From positions 1-64,000 of the forward strand of contig NZ_SMZR01000004.1 of the NCBI RefSeq assembly GCF_004358665.1: DNA of 64,000 nucleotides. The letters run 5' to 3'. The notes beneath the pieces were generated by a model that worked only from the letters and a program-made list of their open reading frames with translations, made no database searches and was not told the origin of the DNA. The stretch comes from Jeotgalibacillus sp. S-D1 (lineage in GTDB: Bacteria > Bacillota > Bacilli > Bacillales > Jeotgalibacillaceae). The position numbers and the translations under genes were made by a program. This document shows, one piece after another, positions 6,828-16,391 of the stretch (positions are counted from its first letter, which is position 1; each line of letters opens with the position of its first letter).

Positions 6828-9581
6828 ATGATTGATGTAGTAGATCGCAGCGCACCTTTAAGAAGTGATGTAAAAAAGCTGGGGGCTATCCTGGGGGAAG
6901 TTCTTGTTCATCATGGAGGGATATCCCTTTTTAATAAGGTTGAAGAGATACGGGAAACGACCAAGCTTTTACGGAGCGAATTTAATGAAGAAACCTATTC
7001 GCAATTAAAAGAAGAAATTCGTTTGTTAAAACCGCCTATGCGCGAACAGGTCATTCGTGCATTCTCCATCTATTTCCACATAATCAATATCGCAGAGCAA
7101 AACCACCGTATCCGCCGTTTTAGACAATATCAGCTTGCTGAGGATGGAGCGATACAGCCTGCTTCCATTGAAAGCGCGGTCGCATATATAAAAGAAAATA
7201 ATTTTTCACCTGAAGTGATTCAGCAGGTTGTTAATGATCTTTCCATTGAGTTGATTATTACGGCTCATCCCACGGAAGCTACAAAGCGTACCGTACTTGA
7301 AGTTCAAAAACGAATTTCATTGCTGCTGCGCGATTTTGATAATCCTTCTTTGACGAAGAAGGAAAGAAGAAAGCTGGATGACAGTCTTTTTAATGAAATA
7401 ACAGCTCTCTGGCAGACTGATGAGCTGCGGCACCGCAAGCCTACTGTACTCGATGAAGTAAAAAATGGATTGTATTATTTTGATCAGACGTTATTTAATG
7501 TTTTACCGGCGATTCATCAGGAATTGGAGGATAAGCTGGAAGATTACTATCCAGATATTGAGTGGAAGGTTCCTAATTTTCTTCACTTTGGTTCCTGGAT
7601 TGGGGGAGACCGTGATGGAAATCCGCATGTGACGCCCGAAATCACATGGGAAACGCTCAAACTGCAGCGCAGTCTTACACTAAAAAAATATGATACAAGC
7701 CTTGTTGATTTAATGAAGCGGTTCAGTCAGTCAACAACAAGGATTGATGTGAATGAGTCACTCGTGCAGTCAGTAAAGCAGGAAGAAGCCAAGTATTTAA
7801 ACGAGAGCGAAGCATGGCCGGTGGAAGGAGAAATCTACCGCCGAAAATTTGCTGTTATGCTGAAACGTTTGCGTGAAGTGGGGAAATCAGAATTGGGCTA
7901 CCAGCACGCAGAGGAGCTGCTGGACGATTTAACTCTGATAAAAGAGGATGCAGAACAGCATCAGCCATCGAATCGCAAGCTGAAAACGATCCGTAAACTG
8001 ATCCGTCAGGTCCAGCTGTTTGGCTTTCATTTAGCGACACTGGATATCAGAAATCATAGCGGCGAGCATGAAGCAGCGATCACTGAAATCTTAAAAGTAG
8101 TGGGGATTACCGATGACTATGCTGCGTTGTCAGAAGAGGAAAAGCTTGCGACGCTCCAAAACGTTCTGAAGGATCCGAGGCCTGTGACTCTTCTGCAGGA
8201 AGATTATTCAAAAGAAACTCAAGAAGTTTTTAATGTGTTTCAAATGATAAACAAAGCCCATAACGAGTTTGGGAGAAGATCCATAGAAGTGTATCTTATC
8301 AGCATGACTCAATCAGCCAGTGATTTGCTGGAGGTGCTCCTGCTGGCAAAAGAAGCAGGCATCTATCGCCTGCATGCCGATGGCACCGTGGAGAGTCACC
8401 TGCATGTTGCGCCGCTTTTGGAAACGGTAGACGATTTGGTTGCCGGTCCGAATATCATGAAAACGCTGTTTGAAATGGACATATACCGCAGCCATATTGA
8501 AAAACGGGGGAATCACCAGGAAATCATGCTTGGTTATTCTGACGGCAGTAAAGACGGTGGAACGTTAACAGCAAACTGGAAGCTGTTTAGAGCGCAGCAG
8601 GAAATACATGAAATGGCCAGAGGCTATAATGTAGCGTTGAAGTTTTTCCATGGCCGCGGAGGGTCTTTAGGCCGAGGAGGCGGCCCGCTAAATCGCAGCA
8701 TCCAGTCGCAGCCTGGTGAAACGCTTGGGCATGGCGTTAAAATAACAGAGCAGGGTGAGGTATTGTCATCACGCTATTTACTGGGAGATATAGCATACCG
8801 TAATTTAGAGCAGGCGGCATCAGCTCTTCTTCAGGCCTCTGCTAAAGCGCTGCAGCAGTCTGTTCAGGGACATGTTCTTCCTGAGAAATGGGAAGAAGCG
8901 ATCACACACAGCTCGGAGATTGCATTAAGCAAATATCAGTCCCTTGTGTTTGGGGATCCTGATTTCCTTACCTACTTTAAACAGGCAACGCCGCTTGGAG
9001 AACTGGGTGCCTTAAATATTGGTTCGCGTCCGATGAGCCGTAAAGGAAGCCAGCGCTTTGAAGATTTACGGGCGATTCCATGGGTATTTGCGTGGACACA
9101 GTCAAGACAAATGCTGCCAGCCTGGTATGCTGCTGGTTCGGGCTTGAACTCTTATGCTTCTCAAAGCGATGACCATCTGAAAACATTGCAGGATATGTAC
9201 CAAAACTGGCCGTTTTTCCAATCTACCATCAACAATCTGCAGATGGCATTGTTAAAAGCGGACCTGACAACAGCGAAGGAATATCTGCATTTAGTCCAAG
9301 ATCATACGATTGCAGAGCGTATTTTTGGTGAAATCTCTCATGAATATGAGACCACCAAAGAAGTGCTTCTGCGGATTACCGGAAATGAAGAACTGCTTGA
9401 TCACACACCTGCCATCAAGGAAAGTGTCTACCGACGTAACCCGTATGTAGACCCGCTTAACTTCCTGCAGGTCGATCTGATTCAGAAAATGCGCGAAACG
9501 GATGATCAGTCAGATCAACTGTTAACCGAAGTTCTATTGACGATTAATGGAGTAGCGGCAGGCCTTGTTAATACGGGCTGA
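6828..9581 (+). CDS. ppc: Phosphoenolpyruvate carboxylase
   Basis: This 917-residue enzyme adds bicarbonate to phosphoenolpyruvate to give oxaloacetate, refilling the TCA cycle. Signature sequences are all present: the catalytic His in TAHPTEATKR (near residue 146), HFGSWIGGDRDGNPHV, GYSDGSKDGG, the glycine-rich loop FHGRGGSLGRGGGP, and QSRQMLPAWYAAG. The C terminus ends NGVAAGLVNTG, the usual family ending. Length is typical for bacterial PEPC. AGGAGG lies seven bases before ATG. The gene is monocistronic with a strong terminator. Many Bacillaceae use pyruvate carboxylase, so PEPC may be an additional anaplerotic route. Confidence 0.97.
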   Translation: MIDVVDRSAPLRSDVKKLGAILGEVLVHHGGISLFNKVEEIRETTKLLRSEFNEETYSQLKEEIRLLKPPMREQVIRAFSIYFHIINIAEQNHRIRRFRQYQLAEDGAIQPASIESAVAYIKENNFSPEVIQQVVNDLSIELIITAHPTEATKRTVLEVQKRISLLLRDFDNPSLTKKERRKLDDSLFNEITALWQTDELRHRKPTVLDEVKNGLYYFDQTLFNVLPAIHQELEDKLEDYYPDIEWKVPNFLHFGSWIGGDRDGNPHVTPEITWETLKLQRSLTLKKYDTSLVDLMKRFSQSTTRIDVNESLVQSVKQEEAKYLNESEAWPVEGEIYRRKFAVMLKRLREVGKSELGYQHAEELLDDLTLIKEDAEQHQPSNRKLKTIRKLIRQVQLFGFHLATLDIRNHSGEHEAAITEILKVVGITDDYAALSEEEKLATLQNVLKDPRPVTLLQEDYSKETQEVFNVFQMINKAHNEFGRRSIEVYLISMTQSASDLLEVLLLAKEAGIYRLHADGTVESHLHVAPLLETVDDLVAGPNIMKTLFEMDIYRSHIEKRGNHQEIMLGYSDGSKDGGTLTANWKLFRAQQEIHEMARGYNVALKFFHGRGGSLGRGGGPLNRSIQSQPGETLGHGVKITEQGEVLSSRYLLGDIAYRNLEQAASALLQASAKALQQSVQGHVLPEKWEEAITHSSEIALSKYQSLVFGDPDFLTYFKQATPLGELGALNIGSRPMSRKGSQRFEDLRAIPWVFAWTQSRQMLPAWYAAGSGLNSYASQSDDHLKTLQDMYQNWPFFQSTINNLQMALLKADLTTAKEYLHLVQDHTIAERIFGEISHEYETTKEVLLRITGNEELLDHTPAIKESVYRRNPYVDPLNFLQVDLIQKMRETDDQSDQLLTEVLLTINGVAAGLVNTG

Positions 9582-9602
9582 TATGAATATTCAATAGAAA
9601 TA

Positions 9603-9637
9603 GATCCACTGCGGCGCTATGCTGCAGTGGATCTTTT
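9603..9637 (+). terminator. Terminator of ppc
   Basis: GATCCACTGC pairs with GCAGTGGATC around a short loop, followed by TTTTCTTC. Confidence 0.85.
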
Positions 9638-9698
9638 CTTCTGTTCTTTCCTCTTTGAGTCAGTCATACCATTAGAAAAATGACATGGAGTGATGACG

Positions 9699-10130
9699 GT
9701 GAAAAAAGGAAAGGTATTGTTTATTAGTGTGTGCATTTTTGTCCTGCTTGGCGGTTCCTTCTATTTGTATAGTGCTTTTTTTAATGAAGAAGACAGGGCA
9801 GAATCAGATTTTTCACAGATGACTGAAACAGAACAGGCCAGAGTGTTGAAAGAAGTAAATGAATTTGAGCAGACGCTAAGAGTTGAGGGTGGTTTTTACG
9901 ATCAGGTAGCGGATGAAATGGAAAGTAAAGGGTACGGTGGCTACAGCATCCTCGGCTCAATGTATTCAAAGGAAGATGTACGGCTGCAGATTATATTGGA
10001 GAAAAGCGATGTAACGAAAAAAGACGAGGAGCATGTTCAGGGGATTTTTACAGAATTAATGATTCAAAATGACATGGATCCTATGGTATTTACAATTGAA
10101 GTAAAGGATCGGAAGAGTGCTGAATGGTAA
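9699..10130 (+). CDS. Hypothetical membrane-anchored protein
   Basis: The protein is about 143 residues. One hydrophobic segment (VLFISVCIFVLLGGSFYLYSAFF) anchors it at the N terminus, followed by an acidic extracytoplasmic region with an alternating charged helix and a final beta-rich part (DPMVFTIEVKDRKSAEW). The GTG at 9690 and ATG at 9693 overlap GGAG at 9687-9690. The GTG at 9699 has eight bases of spacing and is chosen. No family is recognised. It may be co-transcribed with the 10223 gene, with no terminator seen between them. Confidence 0.65.
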   Translation: MKKGKVLFISVCIFVLLGGSFYLYSAFFNEEDRAESDFSQMTETEQARVLKEVNEFEQTLRVEGGFYDQVADEMESKGYGGYSILGSMYSKEDVRLQIILEKSDVTKKDEEHVQGIFTELMIQNDMDPMVFTIEVKDRKSAEW

Positions 10131-10222
10131 ACAATCTCTTCTATTCCGTGGTTTAAGCCGCCTTCGAATAGGTACATATTTATAATGAGAGTGAAGGGAT
10201 AAAGATGAAAGGAGGATCAACG

Positions 10223-10441
10223 TTGACACAGGCAGAGGGCAATGAAGATAGTCTTCCAGCCAACCTGGGCAAACCGGCTCGCCGCGCACTTGAAGGAGCG
10301 GGCTATATAAGGGTTGAACAGTTGACTGAGGTAACAGAAGCTGAACTATTGAAGCTGCACGGCGTTGGCCCATCTACTATTGGGCCTTTACGTGAAGCGC
10401 TGGCGGACAAAGGGCTCTCGTTTGCTCAAAAAAAACGGTAA
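10223..10441 (+). CDS. Small helix-hairpin-helix protein (RNA polymerase alpha-CTD-like)
   Basis: The 72-residue protein has the alpha-CTD-like/HhH layout: LGKPARRALEGAGY, then VEQLTEVTEAELLKLHGVGPSTIGPLREAL, where GVGPSTI is the DNA-backbone-binding hairpin. Such proteins bind DNA non-specifically, or resemble the RNA polymerase alpha C-terminal domain without the rest of the subunit. AAGGAGG at 10209-10215 lies seven bases before TTG at 10223; the in-frame ATG at 10205 has no site in front. A terminator follows at once. The molecular role is unknown. Confidence 0.75.
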   Translation: MTQAEGNEDSLPANLGKPARRALEGAGYIRVEQLTEVTEAELLKLHGVGPSTIGPLREALADKGLSFAQKKR

Positions 10442-10483
10442 AAAGGCTCTTGATGCGATGAGTGATAGAACCGGCCCGACATG

Positions 10484-10521
10484 AAGTAATCCTCCTGCTC
10501 GAATGGGGGATTACTTTTTTT
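10484..10521 (+). terminator. Terminator after the HhH gene
   Basis: AAGTAATCC and GGATTACTT form the stem, followed by TTTTT. Confidence 0.85.
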
Positions 10522-11155
10522 ATGGTCTTCATTAAGAGGATTAAACCGCCGCTTGAGATTTTGAAAGAACTGCGTAATATAAGGTTTTCTGTATGCTTTT
10601 GACGGATCCTATCAGAACGCGTCATATTGCTAATTTTACTCTTTACTAATGTACAAGCTCTGACCATAATGTAGTTATCTGAAAATTCAATCCCATTATA
10701 AGGATGCAGAATTTGAAGGAAATGACATTTCGGAGGGAGGATAAGAGATTTAAAACGTCACATGAATGTTTCCACAATTGGTCAGGAGTTTTATACAAAG
10801 GGACAGTTTTTGTGATTAGAGAAGAGTCACCTCAATGCTTTTAGATGTGCCAATCAGGCTACGGTCCCCGTGAAACACTGGCTATGTTTAGCTAATACTA
10901 TTCTTTCTTTCCATATCCAAACGTTTAAGGACGTGTTTACACGTTTATCCTTTTACGTCCTATCCAGTAATACCCTCTTCCAAGAACCTGCATCATGATT
11001 GCTTCTGATTCAGTACAAACAAAACCACTAACCACTAGTACGCTTCTTTGAATACACAGTGCTCCTTTGAATGGGAGCGACAGATGCAAAAACTCAGCAG
11101 TTCCGGCTATCGAAAACGGCAATATAGCTAATCTGTTAATAAGGGGGCCTTCTAT
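10522..11155. other. 634-bp intergenic region upstream of the pyrimidine catabolism operon
   Basis: No convincing gene, RNA or repeat was found here. Stop codons are frequent in all frames and no well-placed ribosome binding site leads into an open frame, apart from the one for the gene at 11156. It must carry the operon promoter. The only striking element is the 14-bp palindrome at 10931-10944. Confidence 0.5.
10931..10944. promoter_or_regulatory. Perfect 14-bp palindrome, possible operator
   Basis: ACGTGTTTACACGT reads as ACGTGT, TT, ACACGT. It sits inside a wider imperfect symmetry with GGACGT on the left and ACGTCC on the right near 10980. It is about 210 bp upstream of the pyrimidine operon start. 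Binding by a regulator is a guess based on symmetry only. Confidence 0.3.
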
Positions 11156-12046
11156 ATGACAAGTAAAGTCAAAATCGGGTTAATACAAGCTTCCAATGAT
11201 GTGGATGGAAATGAACCCGTTGCGCTTCACAAGGAAAAAGCGATTGAAAAGCATGTTCAACTGGTGAAGGAAGCTGCAGCAAAGGGAGCACAGATCATTT
11301 GTCTGCAGGAAATCTTTTTCGGTCCATACTTTTGCACAGAGCAAAACTCGAAATGGTATGAAGCGGCAGAACCAGTGCCAAACGGTCCGACCACCGTGCT
11401 GTTTCAATCTTTAGCAAAAGAACTTGGCACGGTTATTGTGCTGCCAATCTATGAGAGAGACGGGATCGCAACCTACTATAATACCGCTGCTGTAATCGAC
11501 GCAGATGGAACATATCTCGGAAAATACCGAAAGCATCATATCCCTCAGGTTGGCGTGGGCGATGAGGGGAATGGGTTTTGGGAAAAGTATTATTTTAAAC
11601 CCGGAAACATGGGGTACCCGGTTTTTGATACGCAGTTTGCAAAGGTAGGCGTGTATATCTGTTATGACCGTCATTTCCCTGAAGGTGCACGTTTGCTTGG
11701 GCTTAATGGAGCTGAAATTGTGTTTAATCCTTCTGCTACGGTGGCCGGATTATCGGAGTATTTATGGAAATTGGAGCAGCCTGCACATGCGGTTGCCAAT
11801 GGCTATTATTTAGGAGCAATCAACCGTGTAGGAACAGAAGCACCCTGGAACTTAGGCGAATTTTATGGGCAGTCCTATCTTGTTGATCCCAAGGGCAGCA
11901 TGGTGTCAGTCGGCAGCAGGCATCAGGATGAGGTTGTGATTGGAGAAATGGACAAAGAACTGATAAGAAATGTCCGAAATACCTGGCAGTTTTTCAGAGA
12001 CCGACGGCCTGAAACATATGGAGCAATGGCAAGCAACGACCAATAA
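11156..12046 (+). CDS. pydC: Nitrilase superfamily hydrolase, probable beta-ureidopropionase
   Basis: The 296-residue enzyme should hydrolyse N-carbamoyl-beta-alanine to beta-alanine, CO2 and ammonia, the last step of reductive uracil breakdown. The nitrilase catalytic residues are visible: E52 (CLQEIFF), K126 (YRKHHIP), a second glutamate near E143 and C169 (VYICYDRHFPE). The C-terminal FFRDRRPETY is typical of the beta-alanine synthase/carbamoylputrescine amidase branch. GGGGG lies ahead of ATG. It is the first gene of a five-enzyme/transport operon with dihydropyrimidine dehydrogenase and dihydropyrimidinase, which fixes the likely substrate. N-carbamoylputrescine activity is the main alternative. 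Confidence 0.88.
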   Translation: MTSKVKIGLIQASNDVDGNEPVALHKEKAIEKHVQLVKEAAAKGAQIICLQEIFFGPYFCTEQNSKWYEAAEPVPNGPTTVLFQSLAKELGTVIVLPIYERDGIATYYNTAAVIDADGTYLGKYRKHHIPQVGVGDEGNGFWEKYYFKPGNMGYPVFDTQFAKVGVYICYDRHFPEGARLLGLNGAEIVFNPSATVAGLSEYLWKLEQPAHAVANGYYLGAINRVGTEAPWNLGEFYGQSYLVDPKGSMVSVGSRHQDEVVIGEMDKELIRNVRNTWQFFRDRRPETYGAMASNDQ

Positions 12047-12092
12047 GCTGAGGAATTGAAAGATTAAACGTTTCATTATTGGAGGGATGAGG

Positions 12093-13466
12093 ATGAAGCA
12101 TTCCAGTCAATCTTCTATTTCGCTGACTGACTTACATGTTAATTTTGAGGAAATAAATGCAGGGCTGACCAACGCAGACGCAGTGGACGAATCAAACAGG
12201 TGTCTGTATTGCTATGATGCCCCCTGCATTCAGGCGTGTCCGACGGGAATAAATATTCCATCTTTTATTAAAAAAATAGCGTCTGGAAATTTAAAGGGAT
12301 CTGCAACTGCCATTATGGATGCGAACCCGGTCGGGGCAAGCTGCGCACGAGTATGTCCAACCGAGGAGCTATGCGAAGGGGCATGCGTCTTAAATCATTC
12401 TACTAAACCAATCATGATCGGAAATTTGCAGCGCTATGCAACGGACTGGGCAATTAAAAATGAACAGACCCTATTTGAAGCGGGGGAAAAGAACGGGCGA
12501 AAGGTTGGAATTGTAGGAAGCGGCCCCGCAGGCCTAAGCGCTGCCAGGGAGCTTGCCCGTCTCGGCTACGAAGTGACTATCTATGAAGCAAAAGCAAAAG
12601 CCGGCGGTCTGAATCAGCATGGCATTGTTTCATTCCGGCTGCCTCAGAAGGTCGCCCAATGGGAAGTGGAACAGGTAGAAAAGCTTGGTGTGCAAATCAA
12701 AACCAATGTCACCGTTGGCCGGGATATACCTGTGGACGATCTATTTGAACACTATGATTCTGTGATTCTGGCTGTGGGCATGAGCAAAGTGCCAATGCTG
12801 CAGCTAGGCGGTGAAGATCTGGATGGCGTGTATGATGCCATAGAATTTGTAGAAGGAACAAAAAAAGGCGATCTGACGACAGAGCTGATCGGAAAACATG
12901 TGGCGGTCATCGGTGCCGGCAATACGGCGATTGATGCTGCGACCTGTTCGGTTCGTTTAGGTGCTGAAAATGTGAAGATCCTGTACCGACGGACCCAAAA
13001 AGAAATGACGGCATACGAATTTGAGTATGAATTTGCCAAGCAGGACAGCATTGAATTCCGCTGGCTTACTGCTCCGATTCGTCTGATCGACAATGGACAT
13101 GGAAAAGTAAAAGGTATTGAATGCGTCAAAATGGAGCTCGGAGAACCGGGGATGGATGGCCGGCGCAGGCCGGTGCCGGTAAAAGGATCGGAGTTCATTT
13201 TAGAAGCAGATGCTGTTATTAAAGCGATTGGACAGACCAGACACCTTGATCTCATTGATGCATTTGATCTGGCTCACCATCGTGGCGTCATCAAAATTGA
13301 TATCGACACCTTCCAGACATCCAATCCAAAAGTTTATGCGGTTGGTGATGTGATTTTTGGTGATGGACAGGGAGAAGCCATGGTCGTTTCAGCTGCGCAG
13401 CACGGTAAAAAAGCGGCTTATGCAATTCATCAGCAGTTGAAAAAATCCATAAGCGAGACCGCCTGA
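12093..13466 (+). CDS. preT: NAD(P)H-dependent dihydropyrimidine dehydrogenase subunit PreT
   Basis: About 457 residues. This is the electron-input subunit that pairs with PreA to reduce uracil and thymine to their 5,6-dihydro forms. The N-terminal Fe-S domain has the cysteine sets CLYCYDAPCIQACPTGI and CARVCPTEELCEGAC. An FAD-binding Rossmann motif follows (GIVGSGPAGLSAARELARLG), then the NAD(P)H motif (VIGAGNTAIDAA) and the C-terminal FAD signature YAVGDVIFGDGQGEA. This is the layout of glutamate synthase small-subunit-like proteins. An ATG at 12087 touches the GGAGGG site; the ATG at 12093 has six bases of spacing. It lies 46 bp after the hydrolase and 50 bp before preA. Confidence 0.93.
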   Translation: MKHSSQSSISLTDLHVNFEEINAGLTNADAVDESNRCLYCYDAPCIQACPTGINIPSFIKKIASGNLKGSATAIMDANPVGASCARVCPTEELCEGACVLNHSTKPIMIGNLQRYATDWAIKNEQTLFEAGEKNGRKVGIVGSGPAGLSAARELARLGYEVTIYEAKAKAGGLNQHGIVSFRLPQKVAQWEVEQVEKLGVQIKTNVTVGRDIPVDDLFEHYDSVILAVGMSKVPMLQLGGEDLDGVYDAIEFVEGTKKGDLTTELIGKHVAVIGAGNTAIDAATCSVRLGAENVKILYRRTQKEMTAYEFEYEFAKQDSIEFRWLTAPIRLIDNGHGKVKGIECVKMELGEPGMDGRRRPVPVKGSEFILEADAVIKAIGQTRHLDLIDAFDLAHHRGVIKIDIDTFQTSNPKVYAVGDVIFGDGQGEAMVVSAAQHGKKAAYAIHQQLKKSISETA

Positions 13467-13516
13467 TGAACAGGGAGTTCAACGATGGTTAATCGCTTTC
13501 CTTAGGAGGAATTCGG

Positions 13517-14782
13517 ATGGCAGATTTAAGAATCAACCTGGCAGGAATTGAATCACCTAACCCGTTTTGGCTTGCGTCTGCACCCCCGACCAATTCGGGC
13601 TACCAGGTTCAGCGGGCATTTGAAGCAGGCTGGGGTGGAGCGGTCTGGAAGACGCTGGGTGAGCCTATTATTAATACCACTTCACGATTTGCTGCAGTCA
13701 GTTTTAACGGCAGGAAGGTGGCTGGGTTTAATAATATCGAGCTGATCACCGACCGTCCGCTTGAAGTGAACTTAAAAGAAATTTATGACACAAAAAAACG
13801 ATTTCCAAACCACGCCATTATTGCTTCCCTAATGGTTGAACCGAGCAGGGAAAAATGGCATGAAATCGTCAAGAGGGTAGAAGCCGTTGGAGTCGACGGA
13901 CTTGAACTGAACTTTGGCTGCCCCCATGGAATGGCGGAACGGGGGATGGGTGCGGCTTCAGGCCAGCAGCCAGATCTGGTAGAGGCTCAAACCATGTGGG
14001 CAAAAGAAGCTGCCCAAACACCTGTCATCGTGAAACTGACACCAAACATAACCGATATCACCATGACAGCAATCGCTGCCGTAAATGGCGGAGCAGATGC
14101 GGTTAGTATGATCAATACCATTAACAGTCTGGCGGGAGTTGATATTGACTCATGGAACACCATCCCGCATGTAGCAGGAAAAGGAGCGCACGGCGGCTAT
14201 TGTGGTCCTGCTGTTAAACCGATCGCATTGAATATGGTTGCGGAATGTGCCCGAAATTCTAAAATTAATATTCCGATTTCCGGTATCGGCGGCATTTCCA
14301 CTTGGCGCGATGCAGTGGAATTTATGCTGATGGGCGCTTCCGGTGTTCAGGTATGCACAGCCGCTATGCACCATGGCTTCAGTATAGTCGAGGATATGAT
14401 TGATGGTCTGAACAATTACTTAGATGACAAGGGACTTTTATCAGTAAATGATCTGGTTGGTAAATCAGTGGAACGGTATTCCGACTGGGGCAATCTTGAT
14501 TTAAATTACCGCATTGCAGCGAAAATCAATACAGACGTCTGCATCAATTGCAACAAATGCCATATCGCCTGTGAAGATACCGCGCATCAATGCATTGATA
14601 TGCTGACTGATGCTAATGGGAAAAATTATCTGCAGGTGCGTGAGGAAGACTGTGTTGGCTGTAATCTCTGTTCCATTGTTTGTCCTGAAGAAGGCGCCAT
14701 CTCCATGATTGAACTGCCGAGAGAAAGCATGCCAATGACTTGGAATGAACGTCAGCATGCGCTGGCGAAGCTGATGGGATAA
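13517..14782 (+). CDS. preA: Dihydropyrimidine dehydrogenase catalytic subunit PreA
   Basis: The 421-residue FMN and Fe-S protein reduces uracil/thymine with electrons from PreT. The N-terminal 320 residues form a dihydroorotate-dehydrogenase-like TIM barrel: NPFWLASAPPTNSGYQV near the start, LNFGCPHGMAERGMG carrying the catalytic-loop cysteine, and IPISGIGGISTWRDAVEFML in the FMN phosphate site. The C-terminal extension carries two 4Fe-4S motifs, CINCNKCHIAC and CVGCNLCSIVC. GGAGGAATTCGG precedes ATG. Gene order preT-preA-hydA is as known for this pathway. Confidence 0.95.
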   Translation: MADLRINLAGIESPNPFWLASAPPTNSGYQVQRAFEAGWGGAVWKTLGEPIINTTSRFAAVSFNGRKVAGFNNIELITDRPLEVNLKEIYDTKKRFPNHAIIASLMVEPSREKWHEIVKRVEAVGVDGLELNFGCPHGMAERGMGAASGQQPDLVEAQTMWAKEAAQTPVIVKLTPNITDITMTAIAAVNGGADAVSMINTINSLAGVDIDSWNTIPHVAGKGAHGGYCGPAVKPIALNMVAECARNSKINIPISGIGGISTWRDAVEFMLMGASGVQVCTAAMHHGFSIVEDMIDGLNNYLDDKGLLSVNDLVGKSVERYSDWGNLDLNYRIAAKINTDVCINCNKCHIACEDTAHQCIDMLTDANGKNYLQVREEDCVGCNLCSIVCPEEGAISMIELPRESMPMTWNERQHALAKLMG

Positions 14783-14816
14783 AGTTACTTGATACTATTA
14801 CGAAAGGGGAATTCGT

Positions 14817-16232
14817 ATGAAGAAAATAATCATAAACGGGATCGTTGTCACCTCAGGCGATATGTTTAATGCAGACATCGTCATTGATGATGGAAAAATC
14901 ACCGCAATCGGCGTGGATTTGCCAAGGGGCGATATGGAGGTAGTTGATGCCAAGGGCTGCTATTTATTTCCGGGCGGGATTGACCCCCATACTCATCTTG
15001 AAATGCCGTTTGGGGGTACGGTCAGCAGGGATGATTTTGAATCAGGCACCATTGCAGCCGCATATGGGGGAACCACCACCATCATTGATTTTTGCTTAAC
15101 AAATAAAGGGGAGCCCCTTCAAACTGCCATAGAAACCTGGCATGCCAAATCAAGAGGAAAGGCAGTCATTGATTACGGCTTCCACTTAATGATTGGGGAA
15201 ATGAATGAACAGGTGCTAAGTGAAATTCCAAAAGTAATTGATGATGAGGGCATCTCCTCTTTTAAAGTATTTATGGCTTACAAAAATGTTCTCCAGGCAG
15301 ATGATGAGACGCTTTTTCGAACGCTGGTCATGGCAAAAGAACACGGTGCCATGGTCATGGTTCATGCAGAAAACGGAGATGTTATCGATTTCCTCACCAA
15401 AAAAGCACTGGAAGCGGGGCATACAGACCCCATCTACCATGCCTTAACAAGGCCTTCCGAAATCGAAGGTGAAGCAACCGGAAGAGCCTGTTTATTAGCC
15501 GGATTGGCAGACGCGCAATTATATGTTGTGCACGTCACCTGCGCGGAAGCGGTTGAGAAAATAGCCGAAGCAAGGAGCAAGGGATTTTCTGTATACGGGG
15601 AAACCTGTCCCCAGTATTTAGTTCTCGATCAGTCAGCGCTTGAAAAACCGGATTTTGAAGGAGCAAAATATGTCTGGTCGCCTCCGCTTCGGGAGAAAAA
15701 GCATCAGGATGTATTATGGAACGCCCTAAAAACAGGACAGCTGCAAACCCTGGGCTCCGATCAATGCTCATTTGACTTTAATGGACAAAAGGACCTGGGA
15801 AAAGGCGATTTTACCAAAATACCAAATGGAGGGCCGTTTATAGAAGACCGCTTCAGTGTCCTGTTTTCAGAAGGTGTAAAAAAAGGCAGGATCACGCTTA
15901 ATGAATTTGTCGATATCGTCTCAACCCGTTCGGCCAAGCTGTTTGGAATGTATCCGCAAAAAGGGACAATCGCTGTCGGAAGCGATGCAGACATTGTTAT
16001 TTTTGATCCGGAAAAGGAACGTATCATTTCTTCAAAAACCCACCATATGGCAGTGGATTACAACGCCTTTGAGGGCATGGAAATTACGGGTGAACCCGTC
16101 TCGGTCCTATCCCGTGGTGAATTTGTTGTTAAGGACCGCCAATTTGTCGGTGAACTCGGGAAAGGACAGTACCTAAGAAGGGGAAGGCACATTCCGCATG
16201 CCATTCCGGCAAAACTGGAAATTTCACATTAA
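14817..16232 (+). CDS. hydA: Dihydropyrimidinase
   Basis: The 471-residue cyclic amidohydrolase opens dihydrouracil/dihydrothymine to N-carbamoyl-beta-amino acids, the substrate of the first gene in the operon. Metal-site residues are in place: H58 and H60 (GGIDPHTHLEMPFGG), carbamylated K150 (SSFKVFMAYK), H183 (VHAENGD), H239 (VVHVTCAEA) and D315 (TLGSDQCSF). The length matches the D-hydantoinase/dihydropyrimidinase family. AAAGGGG precedes ATG. D-hydantoinases share these motifs, but the preT/preA context favours dihydropyrimidinase. Confidence 0.95.
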   Translation: MKKIIINGIVVTSGDMFNADIVIDDGKITAIGVDLPRGDMEVVDAKGCYLFPGGIDPHTHLEMPFGGTVSRDDFESGTIAAAYGGTTTIIDFCLTNKGEPLQTAIETWHAKSRGKAVIDYGFHLMIGEMNEQVLSEIPKVIDDEGISSFKVFMAYKNVLQADDETLFRTLVMAKEHGAMVMVHAENGDVIDFLTKKALEAGHTDPIYHALTRPSEIEGEATGRACLLAGLADAQLYVVHVTCAEAVEKIAEARSKGFSVYGETCPQYLVLDQSALEKPDFEGAKYVWSPPLREKKHQDVLWNALKTGQLQTLGSDQCSFDFNGQKDLGKGDFTKIPNGGPFIEDRFSVLFSEGVKKGRITLNEFVDIVSTRSAKLFGMYPQKGTIAVGSDADIVIFDPEKERIISSKTHHMAVDYNAFEGMEITGEPVSVLSRGEFVVKDRQFVGELGKGQYLRRGRHIPHAIPAKLEISH

Positions 16233-16305
16233 TCCCGGATCAGCCTGCATTTACACAGGTTACTGAAAAGGTTTAAAAAGTTTTGGAACGGGCTCCTTAC
16301 CTGAT

Positions 16306-16335
16306 AAACAGGAGGGGCCCCTGTTTCCTTTTTAC
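16306..16335 (+). terminator. Weak hairpin between hydA and the permease gene
   Basis: AAACAGG and CCCCTGTTT pair around GGGG, followed by CCTTTTT. It may attenuate rather than stop transcription into the permease gene 50 bp further on. Confidence 0.45.
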
Positions 16336-16391
16336 ACACCTTTAAGCTGAACAATGGCTTTGTATATGCTAAAGAAAAGGGAGAAGTGCGA

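Noticed and set aside
12752-13255. 167-codon minus-strand frame inside preT
   Set aside because: It is an antisense shadow of a clearly coding gene with low-complexity Ser/Pro translation.
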